Shown here piece by piece: positions 45,798-52,271 of a stretch of DNA of 64,000 nucleotides (its first letter is position 1; each line of letters opens with the position of its first letter). The notes under the pieces are model-generated. The model made no database searches. It worked only from the letters and a program-made list of their open reading frames with translations, and had not been told where the DNA came from. Source of the DNA: Streptomyces sp. NBC_00820 (lineage in GTDB: Bacteria > Actinomycetota > Actinomycetes > Streptomycetales > Streptomycetaceae); NCBI RefSeq assembly GCF_036347055.1, contig NZ_CP108882.1, positions 6,064,001 to 6,128,000 on the forward strand, written 5' to 3'. A program made the position numbers and the translations under genes.

Positions 45798-46094
45798 ATG
45801 GCAACCGATTACGACACTCCACGCAAGACCGACGATGACGTCGACTCGGACAGCCTCGAAGAGCTGAAGGCCCGTAGGAACGACAAGTCCACCTCATCGG
45901 TGGACGTCGACGAGTTCGAGGCCGCAGAGGGCCTGGAACTTCCTGGAGCCGACCTCTCGAACGAGGAACTGGCCGTCCGAGTGCTGCCGAAGCAGCAGGA
46001 CGAGTTCACCTGCATGAGCTGCTTCCTGGTTCACCACCGCAGCCAGCTGGCCCGAGAGAAGAACGGCCAGCCGATCTGCCGCGACTGCGACTGA
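45798..46094 (+). CDS. DUF4193 zinc-ribbon protein
   Basis: 98 residues from ATG 45798, with GGGGGAGAG upstream. The N-terminal two thirds are acidic and probably disordered (DDDVDSDSLEELKARRND). The C-terminal third is a zinc ribbon: CMSC at about 76-79, then CRDC at the end, with HHRSQLA between. Actinobacterial family DUF4193, of unknown function; in such proteins the ribbon may bind RNA polymerase or a nucleic acid. No clear operon partner; the next gene starts 13 bp later, so they are probably co-transcribed. Confidence 0.85.
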   Translation: MATDYDTPRKTDDDVDSDSLEELKARRNDKSTSSVDVDEFEAAEGLELPGADLSNEELAVRVLPKQQDEFTCMSCFLVHHRSQLAREKNGQPICRDCD

Positions 46095-46107
46095 GGAGGG
46101 GTCGGCC

Positions 46108-47016
46108 GTGACTGGCTCGACCCCCCCGCGGAAGCGCCGCTTCCCCTTCGGGGGAGCGGACCAAGGGCCGCCGTCCGACGGCCCGCATGGTGCGCGTGAC
46201 GACGAGCGGGGCTCTCCCGGAACGGGAGCCTCGCTCGAACCGGCGGCCGGCCGGCCCGACCAGCCGACGCCGGCACGCGAGCCCGCCACCAGGCGGGCCG
46301 CGGTGAGGCACGAGGCCGTGGTGATCCGGGACAAGGCCCGGCAACTGGCCCGGGAAGGTGCCCGCAGGGCCGGCAGTCGCGCCCGCGCGGGGCTCGGCCA
46401 CCTCGCGGACCGGATCATCGAGATCGCCCCGCGTGTCCCCGTACGTGACCTCGCTACCCTGCGCAGGCAGTTCCCGGGTCTCGGACCCGAGCAGCTCGCC
46501 GACAAACTGGTGGCGGGCGCGGCGGCAGGGACCTCGACGGTCGGAGCCGGGATCGGGGCGGCCGCGATGCTGCCCGTGCCGCCCGCCATGCCGACCGAGC
46601 TGGCCGCGGAGATCACCGGGGTCGCCGCGATCGAGCTGAAGCTCATCGCCGAACTTCACGAGGTGTACGGCGTACGGCCGCCGGGGAACCTCGCCGCCCG
46701 CAGTGCCGCGTATCTGTCCTCCTGGTCGGGGGAGCGCGGAATCGACGTGATGAAGCCGTCGACGATCGACATGGCCCTCGGGGGCCGGATGAAACGCGAA
46801 CTTCGTCAGCAGATCATGAAGCGGCTGGTCCGGGATCTGCCCAACCTCATCCCGTTCATGGTCGGCGCCGCCGTCGGAGCGGTCATGAACCGCCGCGACA
46901 CCAAGAGACTCGCCGCCCTGGTCCGCAAGGACCTGCGGAAGATCCAGGTTCCCTGGGACGAGCTGCCGGAGCAGCCCCCGCTGGAGGAGCCGGAGGATCC
47001 ACTGAAGCTGGGCTGA
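46108..47016 (+). CDS. Conserved membrane-associated protein, family unassigned
   Basis: 302 residues from GTG 46108, preceded by GAGGAGG. I do not recognise the family with certainty. The first 65 residues are Pro/Gly/Arg-rich and disordered; a basic helix follows (RDKARQLAREGARRAGSRAR). Two hydrophobic segments, around GTSTVGAGIGAAAMLPVPPA and LPNLIPFMVGAAVGAVMNRR, and an AAIELKLIAELHEVYG helix resemble the EcsC-like group, but this is a weak parallel. It probably sits at the membrane. Co-transcribed with the DUF4193 gene. Confidence 0.65.
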   Translation: MTGSTPPRKRRFPFGGADQGPPSDGPHGARDDERGSPGTGASLEPAAGRPDQPTPAREPATRRAAVRHEAVVIRDKARQLAREGARRAGSRARAGLGHLADRIIEIAPRVPVRDLATLRRQFPGLGPEQLADKLVAGAAAGTSTVGAGIGAAAMLPVPPAMPTELAAEITGVAAIELKLIAELHEVYGVRPPGNLAARSAAYLSSWSGERGIDVMKPSTIDMALGGRMKRELRQQIMKRLVRDLPNLIPFMVGAAVGAVMNRRDTKRLAALVRKDLRKIQVPWDELPEQPPLEEPEDPLKLG

Positions 47017-47029
47017 CCTCCCGGCGAAC

Positions 47030-47340
47030 CACAGGACTGACGAACTCCAGCTCCCACCAGGGAACGCAGGGCCGGTGAAGGGCCCCACAGGACTCATGAG
47101 GGGCCGCTGGGCCGGCATGGGCCCGCGGGGACCGGCGAGGGCCCGCAGGGCCTGAGCGGACACGCAGGACCGGCGCGCGACCCCACAGGGCGGGGACGGA
47201 CCCACAGGACGGGAGCGGATCTGCGGGACGGGAGCGGCCTCACGACGGGAGCGGTCCCACGGGACGGGGACCCACAGCGCAGGAACGGACCCACGGGACC
47301 GGCGAAGGTCCCCGGTCTACCGGCGGGCCGGGAGGCTCCG
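47030..47340. repeat. Degenerate repeats of ACCCACAGGACGGGAGCGG type
   Basis: A 330-bp GC-rich gap. ACCCACAGGAC, ACCCACGGGAC, GCGGGACGGGAGCGG and CCCACAGGGCGGGGACGG recur at roughly 20-25-bp steps without exact copies. No gene or clean hairpin is seen. It ends before the DUF3093 stop. Confidence 0.7.
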
Positions 47341-47346
47341 AGGCTC

Positions 47347-47811
47347 CTACGCCTTCTGCTCCCGGGCCTCCGCGATCGCCGCGGCCAGCCGCTCCGGCTC
47401 GCGGGTCGACAGGTACAGGTACGGCGTCGGGTCCTCCGGGTCGGTCACCTCGACCCGGAGCGCGGTCGGGATGTACGCGCGCAGCAGCAGGAAGGCGCGG
47501 GTGTCGGCCTTGTAGGTGCGCCAGGCACGGGCCTCCTCCGCGTCCATCACCTCGGACGAGCCCAGCGCCGTGACCGGGATCTTCGCCTCGCCCGCGATCA
47601 GCGAGCCGCCCACCACGCGGATGCGCTGGGAGCCGTACGAGCTGGCCACCACCGCGGCCGCCGCCGTACCGCCGACCAGGCCGCCGAGCAGCGGCAGCGT
47701 GCCGAACGGGAGCAGGACGAGGGCGAACGCGACGCCCACGAGGAAGCTGATGGCCCACCACGAGCGGGGGGCGGTGAGGCGTTCTTCGTAAGGGGTGGCG
47801 GAGAGCTGCAT
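47347..47811 (-). CDS. DUF3093 membrane protein
   Basis: 154 residues, ATG start. Two adjacent membrane helices (residues about 18-58: WWAISFLVGVAFALVLLPFG and GGLVGGTAAAAVVASSYG) are followed by a cytoplasmic beta-rich domain with VVGGSLIAGEAKIPVTALG and YLYLSTREPERLAAAI. This is the actinobacterial DUF3093 pattern; function unknown. The neighbouring dut and DUF3710 cluster is conserved from memory. It is divergent from the thioesterase gene. Confidence 0.88.
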   Translation of the reverse strand: MQLSATPYEERLTAPRSWWAISFLVGVAFALVLLPFGTLPLLGGLVGGTAAAAVVASSYGSQRIRVVGGSLIAGEAKIPVTALGSSEVMDAEEARAWRTYKADTRAFLLLRAYIPTALRVEVTDPEDPTPYLYLSTREPERLAAAIAEAREQKA

Positions 47812-47924
47812 GAAGCCAAGCTTGGCACGGAGGCCGCATGTCCCCGGAGTCGGGGCGGGCCGGTGCGTGGCCCTGCCCGGCAGGGCGGTGGCGGGTGACG
47901 GACGGACGGGTAAGGTCTGCGCCT

Positions 47925-48509
47925 GTGAGTGGTAGTTCCGCGGCTCTTCAGCCCCCCGCCGACGCGGTGAAACCCGTACGGCATCCCGACGCGCCCGCGC
48001 CCGGCGAACTTCTCGGCGCCCACTACGAACACTGTTTCGGATGTGGTCCCGGCCAGCCGCACGGACTGCATCTGGAGGCGCGCGCCGGCGAGGGTGTCTC
48101 GCTGACCGCCGAGTTCACCGTCCAGGCCGCCCACCAGGGCGCCCCCGGTCTCGCGCACGGTGGCGTGCTGGCCACCGCCCTGGACGAGACCCTCGGCTCG
48201 CTGAACTGGCTGCTGCGGACCATCGCCGTCACCGGCCGGCTGGAGACCGACTACGTGCGGCCGGTCCCCGTCGGTACCACGCTGTATCTGGAGGCCGAGG
48301 TCACCGCCGTCGCCGGGCGGAAGATCTACTCGACCGCCACCGGGCGCATCGGCGGCCCCGAGGGACCCGTTGCCGTCCGTGCCGACGCCCTCTTCGTCGA
48401 GGTCAAGGTCGACCACTTCGTCGACCACGGCCGCGAGGAGGAGATCAAGGCCGCCATGAGCGACCCGGACCAGATCCGGCGAACCCGCGCTTTCGAGGTG
48501 AACCCGTGA
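47925..48509 (+). CDS. PaaI-type hotdog-fold thioesterase
   Basis: 194 residues from GTG 47925, with AAGG nine bases upstream. The hotdog core carries HGGVLATALDETLGS, where the Asp/Glu and Asn/His positions are catalytic in this family, and TGRLETDYVRPVPVGTTLYL. A CFGCGPGQPHGLHL motif before the core (two Cys) is typical of this Streptomyces subgroup and may be structural. It should hydrolyse acyl-CoA, probably aromatic or short-chain. Its stop overlaps the dut start (GTGA), an unusual operon partner. Confidence 0.85.
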   Translation: MSGSSAALQPPADAVKPVRHPDAPAPGELLGAHYEHCFGCGPGQPHGLHLEARAGEGVSLTAEFTVQAAHQGAPGLAHGGVLATALDETLGSLNWLLRTIAVTGRLETDYVRPVPVGTTLYLEAEVTAVAGRKIYSTATGRIGGPEGPVAVRADALFVEVKVDHFVDHGREEEIKAAMSDPDQIRRTRAFEVNP

Positions 48510-49084
48510 CCACCGACCACCCCATCGGCCCCGCCCTCCGCGATCCCCTGAACGTGCGGATCCGCCGCGTGGATCCGGAGGTACCGCTTCCGGCGTACGA
48601 GCACCCCGGGGACGCCGGCGCCGATCTGCGTACCACCGAGGCGTGCGAGCTGGCGCCCGGCGAGCGGGCCGTACTGCCGACGGGCGTGGCGATCGCCCTC
48701 CCCGAGGGGTACGCGGCCTTCGTGCATCCGCGCTCCGGCCTTGCCGCACGCTGCGGTGTTGCCCTGGTGAATGCCCCAGGGACGGTTGATGCCGGGTACC
48801 GTGGGGAGATCAAGGTGATCGTGGTGAATCTCGACCCGCGCGAGTCCGTGCGGTTCGAGCGCTTCGACCGGATTGCCCAACTGGTCGTCCAGCAGGTCGA
48901 GAGGGTCCGCTTCCAGGAGGTCGCGGAACTTCCCGGCTCTGCCCGGGCCGAGGGGGGCTTCGGGTCCACCGGTGGCCATGCCGCGGTGGGCGATGTGAGC
49001 GGCACAAGCGGTCAGGCCGCCTCAGGCGGTCGGACGGGTGGGAATCGATACGCTTCGGTCGTATCCGACCGGGAAGGACAGTGA
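48506..49084 (+). CDS. dut: dUTP diphosphatase
   Basis: 192 residues, GTG start in a GTGA overlap. It cleaves dUTP to dUMP and pyrophosphate, keeping uracil out of DNA. All five dUTPase motifs are visible: HPGDAGADLRT (1), HPRSGLAARCG (2), GTVDAGYRGEIKV (3), RFDRIAQLVVQ (4) and EGGFGSTGGH (5, nucleotide-binding tail). About 25 extra Gly/Ser-rich residues follow motif 5. The enzyme is a trimer in known cases. Confidence 0.94.
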   Translation: MTTDHPIGPALRDPLNVRIRRVDPEVPLPAYEHPGDAGADLRTTEACELAPGERAVLPTGVAIALPEGYAAFVHPRSGLAARCGVALVNAPGTVDAGYRGEIKVIVVNLDPRESVRFERFDRIAQLVVQQVERVRFQEVAELPGSARAEGGFGSTGGHAAVGDVSGTSGQAASGGRTGGNRYASVVSDREGQ

Positions 49085-49085
49085 C

Positions 49086-49859
49086 GTGTTCGGACGTCGC
49101 AACAAGAAGGGTGCCGCCGAGGGCGCGGCCGGCGAGGCCGAGCAGGTCGTCGACAGCGTCGACACCGAGGCGGACGTGGAAGAGGTCGAGCGCGAGCGCG
49201 TCCGGCTGGAGCCCGGACCCCGGCCCGAGGGGCCGTGGGACAGCACCGAGGTGAACGAGCCGGCCGAGGGCCGCGTGGACCTGGGTGGCCTGTTCGTACC
49301 GGGTGTCGACGGCATGGAACTGCGGGTCGAGGTCGCCGGTGACGCGATCGTCGCCGCGACCGTCGTACTGCGCGACAGCGCCATTCAGCTGCAGGCCTTC
49401 GCCGCACCCAAGCGCGAGGGCATCTGGGGTGAGGTCCGCGACGAGATCGGCGGCGGGATCACCCAGCAGGGCGGCATCGTCGACGAGGTCGAGGGCCCGC
49501 TGGGCTGGGAGCTGCGCGCCCAGGTGCCGGTGCAGCTGCCCGACGGCACCGGCGGCTTCCAGGTCGTCCGGTTCGTCGGCGTGGACGGCCCGCGCTGGTT
49601 CCTGCGCGGCGTGATCTCCGGCCAGGGTGCCGTGCAGCCGCAGGCGGCCGGCCTGCTGGAGCAGATCTTCCGGGACACGGTCGTGGTCCGCGGCGAGGGC
49701 CCGATGGCGCCCCGCGACCCGATCGTCCTCAAGCTGCCGAACGACGCCCAGATGGTCCCCGAGGGTGTCCAACAGCAGCAGCAGGAAGAGGAGGGCTCCC
49801 GCTTCTCCGGCGGCATGGGTCAGCTCCAGCGCGGACCGGAGATCACCGAGGTCCGCTAG
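49086..49859 (+). CDS. DUF3710 family protein
   Basis: 257 residues from GTG 49086, with GGAAGGA eight bases upstream; two bp after the dut stop. DUF3710 is an actinobacterial family next to dut. N-terminal 40 residues are charged (FGRRNKKG...). The core has GLFVPGVDGMELRVEVAG and RFVGVDGPRWFLRGVISG, a beta-sandwich-like repeat. Gln-rich QQQQQEEEG precedes the C-terminus. Function unknown. A long hairpin follows. Confidence 0.88.
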   Translation: MFGRRNKKGAAEGAAGEAEQVVDSVDTEADVEEVERERVRLEPGPRPEGPWDSTEVNEPAEGRVDLGGLFVPGVDGMELRVEVAGDAIVAATVVLRDSAIQLQAFAAPKREGIWGEVRDEIGGGITQQGGIVDEVEGPLGWELRAQVPVQLPDGTGGFQVVRFVGVDGPRWFLRGVISGQGAVQPQAAGLLEQIFRDTVVVRGEGPMAPRDPIVLKLPNDAQMVPEGVQQQQQEEEGSRFSGGMGQLQRGPEITEVR

Positions 49860-49905
49860 GACCGGAGATCGCCGAGCTCTCGCTGGGCGCCACACCGAGC
49901 AGTGT

Positions 49906-49941
49906 GAAGGGCCGTACCCCCGTGGCGGGGTACGGCCCTTC
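49906..49941. terminator. 15-bp terminator after DUF3710 gene
   Basis: GAAGGGCCGTACCCC and its exact complement around a 6-nt loop. The right arm (GGGGTACGGCCCTTC) is repeated about 40 bp downstream. Confidence 0.85.
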
Positions 49942-50055
49942 CGCATGTCCCCGTGGCGGCGGTGGTGGGGTACGGCCCTTCCGTATGCCCAACGGGCGGG
50001 GCGCGCTCCTTCCGCATGCTCCCGTGGCCGTGGCCGGTCCTTCCACATGCGTGAC
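49927..50055. repeat. Degenerate repeats of the terminator arm (GGTACGGCCCTTCCGCATG)
   Basis: GGGGTACGGCCCTTCCG(C/T)ATG occurs at 49927 and 49967; shorter relatives CTCCTTCCGCATG and GGTCCTTCCACATG follow near 50009 and 50037. The copies can pair with the left arm at 49906, giving alternative hairpins. Confidence 0.7.
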
Positions 50056-50104
50056 CCCTTGACGGGTGAATGGTCTGTACCTACCGTCTCCGGCCAACGC
50101 CTAT

Positions 50105-50139
50105 GTTCACAAAGGCGCTCCAAGTTCACATACATGAAC
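50105..50139 (+). promoter_or_regulatory. GTTCACA repeats and GTTCA-N6-TGAAC palindrome before the lyase gene
   Basis: GTTCACA at 50105 and 50124, 19 bp apart, and the inverted repeat GTTCA/TGAAC at 50124-50139. It overlaps the first possible start codon (50134), so it could block transcription or translation. The regulator is unknown. Confidence 0.5.
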
Positions 50140-50148
50140 GGAGTCGCG

Positions 50149-51318
50149 ATGCGCCGTACCCCACTGCTCGCAGTCGTGGCCGCCCTGCTCCTGGGCGCCT
50201 TCACCGCCCCCGCCGCCCACTCGGCCCCCGCCGCCTTCGTCCACCCCGGAGTCACCGTCTCCCGGGGCCAGCTGGACTTCGCCCGCGACAAGGTCCTGGC
50301 CGGCGCCCAGCCCTGGAAGGGCGCGTACGACCAGATGATGGCGAGCCCGTACGCCGACCTGAACCGCACGCCCAAGCCCCGTGCCACCGTCGAGTGCGGC
50401 TCGTACTCCAACCCGAACTACGGCTGCACCGACGAGCGCGAGGACGCCATCGCGGCCTACACGGACGCCCTCGCCTGGTACGTCACCGGGGACGCGCGCT
50501 ACGCCCAGAAGTCCATCCAGATCATGGACGCCTGGTCGGGGACCATCACCAGCCACACCAACAGCAACGCGCCCCTCCAGACCGGCTGGGCCGGCTCCTC
50601 CTGGCCGAAGGCCGCCGAGATCATCAAGTACACGTACACCGGGAGCTGGGCCAACTCCGGCCGCTTCGCGACCATGCTCCGCAACGTCTACCTCCCCGTC
50701 GTCATCAAGGGCTCCAACTCCAACGGCAACTGGGAACTGTCGATGACGGAGGCCGCCGTCGGCATCTCCGTCTTCCTGGAGGACAAGGCGTCGTACGACT
50801 CCGCCATGGCCAGGTTCCGCACCCGCACGGCCGCCTACGTCTACCTCGACACCGACGGCGACCTGCCGAAGACCGTGCCCAGCCAGAACCTGAACACCCG
50901 CGACAAGGTCGTCTCCTACTGGCAGGGCCAGTCCACCTTCGTCACCGGGCTCACCCAGGAGACCTGCCGCGACCTCACCCACACCGGGTACGGCATCTCC
51001 GCGATCTCCCACATCGCCGAGACCAGCCGGATCCAGGGCCAGGACCTGTACGGCACCGACGTCGGCAAGCGGCTGCGGCAGGCGCTCGGCTTCCAGTCCA
51101 AGTACCAGCTCGGCACGGCCGTCCCCAGCTGGCTGTGCGGCGGCTCCCTCAACCTCGGACTCGGCCCGGTCACCGAGGTCGGCTACAACGCCCTCCACAA
51201 CCGCCTCGGCATCGCCATGACCAACACCCAGAACCTGACCCAGAACAACCGCCCGGCGGGCAGCAACAACCTCTTCGTCGCCTGGGAGACCCTCACCCAC
51301 GGCGACAACCCGAACTGA
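50149..51318 (+). CDS. Secreted alginate-lyase-family protein
   Basis: 389 residues from ATG 50149, five bases after GGAG; ATG 50134 is also in frame. A signal peptide (RRTPLLAVVAALLLGAFTAP, cleavage after AHSA) shows secretion. The chain is an alpha-toroid of the Pfam Alginate_lyase type: SSWPKAAEIIKYTYTGSW, GNWELSMTEAAVGISVFLED and LTQETCRDLTHTGYGISAIS. The NHSYW motif of classical PL5 lyases is absent; the equivalent loop has NGNWELSM. It may act on another uronate polymer. Preceded by a candidate operator, so probably substrate-induced. Confidence 0.82.
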   Translation: MRRTPLLAVVAALLLGAFTAPAAHSAPAAFVHPGVTVSRGQLDFARDKVLAGAQPWKGAYDQMMASPYADLNRTPKPRATVECGSYSNPNYGCTDEREDAIAAYTDALAWYVTGDARYAQKSIQIMDAWSGTITSHTNSNAPLQTGWAGSSWPKAAEIIKYTYTGSWANSGRFATMLRNVYLPVVIKGSNSNGNWELSMTEAAVGISVFLEDKASYDSAMARFRTRTAAYVYLDTDGDLPKTVPSQNLNTRDKVVSYWQGQSTFVTGLTQETCRDLTHTGYGISAISHIAETSRIQGQDLYGTDVGKRLRQALGFQSKYQLGTAVPSWLCGGSLNLGLGPVTEVGYNALHNRLGIAMTNTQNLTQNNRPAGSNNLFVAWETLTHGDNPN

Positions 51319-51431
51319 ACCGTCTCCCTGCGGCGGAACCGTTGAACGGCCGGGCGCCCGCGGCCATACTGGCGCCCGGCCCGCGGGTCACGCGGGCGGC
51401 ACGGGGGACACGGGGGACAGGGGGAGGCGGC

Positions 51432-52127
51432 ATGAGCAGCCAGGTGGTCACCGAGACCATGGTGCGCGTCGAGGACGTCCACAAGTCGTACGGCCGGGGA
51501 GCCGCCGCCGTCCACGCCCTGCGCGGGGTCTCCTTCGAGGTCCCGCGCGGTGAGCTCGTCGCCCTCAAGGGGCGCTCCGGCTCGGGCAAGACCACCCTGC
51601 TGAACATCGTCGGCGGACTCGACACCCCCGACCGGGGGCGCGTCGAGGTCGAGGGACACGACCTCGCGGAACTGGGCGAGGACGGGCTGCTGCGGCTGCG
51701 CCGGGACCGGATCGGGTTCGTCTTCCAGTCCTTCGGGCTCATCCCGATCCTCACCGCCGCGGAGAACGTCGGCGTACCCCTGCGGCTGCGCCGGGCCGAC
51801 CCGCGCGAGCGCGAGGAGCGCGTCGAACTGCTGCTGTCCCTCGTCGGGCTCGCCGACCACGCGGCCCAGCGGCCCGGCGAGCTGTCCGGCGGCCAGCGGC
51901 AAAGGGTCGCCATCGCCCGCGCCCTCGCCAACCGGCCGGCCCTGCTCGTCGCCGACGAACCGACCGGCCAGCTGGACGCCGAGACCGGGCACGCCGTCAT
52001 GGAACTGCTGCGCGCCGTCGTGCGCAGCGAGCGGGCCACGGCCCTGGTCGCCACCCACGACGCGGCCCTGCTCGACCTCGCCGACCGGGTGCTGGAACTG
52101 CGCGACGGCGAGATCGTCGAGCACTGA
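51432..52127 (+). CDS. ABC transporter ATP-binding protein (LolD/MacB-like), partner missing
   Basis: 231 residues from ATG 51432, with GGGGAGG upstream. Walker A GRSGSGKTTLL, Q-loop FVFQSFGLIP, signature LSGGQRQRVAIARAL, Walker B LLVADEPTGQLD and the H-loop ATHDAALLD are complete. The YGRGAAAVHALRGVSFEVPR opening and the LDTPDRGRVEVEG stretch place it in the LolD/FtsE/MacB group. No permease gene is next to it in the window, so its membrane partner is elsewhere or it is an orphan. A 44-bp perfect palindrome follows. Confidence 0.9.
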   Translation: MSSQVVTETMVRVEDVHKSYGRGAAAVHALRGVSFEVPRGELVALKGRSGSGKTTLLNIVGGLDTPDRGRVEVEGHDLAELGEDGLLRLRRDRIGFVFQSFGLIPILTAAENVGVPLRLRRADPREREERVELLLSLVGLADHAAQRPGELSGGQRQRVAIARALANRPALLVADEPTGQLDAETGHAVMELLRAVVRSERATALVATHDAALLDLADRVLELRDGEIVEH

Positions 52128-52129
52128 GC

Positions 52130-52173
52130 GACGCAACCCTGACGGGCGCGGCCGCGCCCGTCAGGGTTGCGTC
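52130..52173. terminator. Perfect 44-bp palindrome terminator
   Basis: 22-bp arms without a mismatch or spacer (left arm begins GACGCAACCCTGACGGGCGC), so it can form a stem of about 20 bp with a tetraloop. Starts 2 bp after the ABC gene stop. Confidence 0.88.
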
Positions 52174-52271
52174 AAAGACCTCCCCGGACCGGCCCCTGGT
52201 CCGCTTTGTCCGCATCGTTGGCCGTAAGGTCGGCGCTGCGTACGCGGGAGTCACAGGAAGACAATGGGGCC

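Noticed and set aside
46006..47205. 399-codon open frame opposite the conserved membrane protein
   Set aside because: Low-complexity shadow frame with no family features; the plus-strand gene has a ribosome site and conserved helices.
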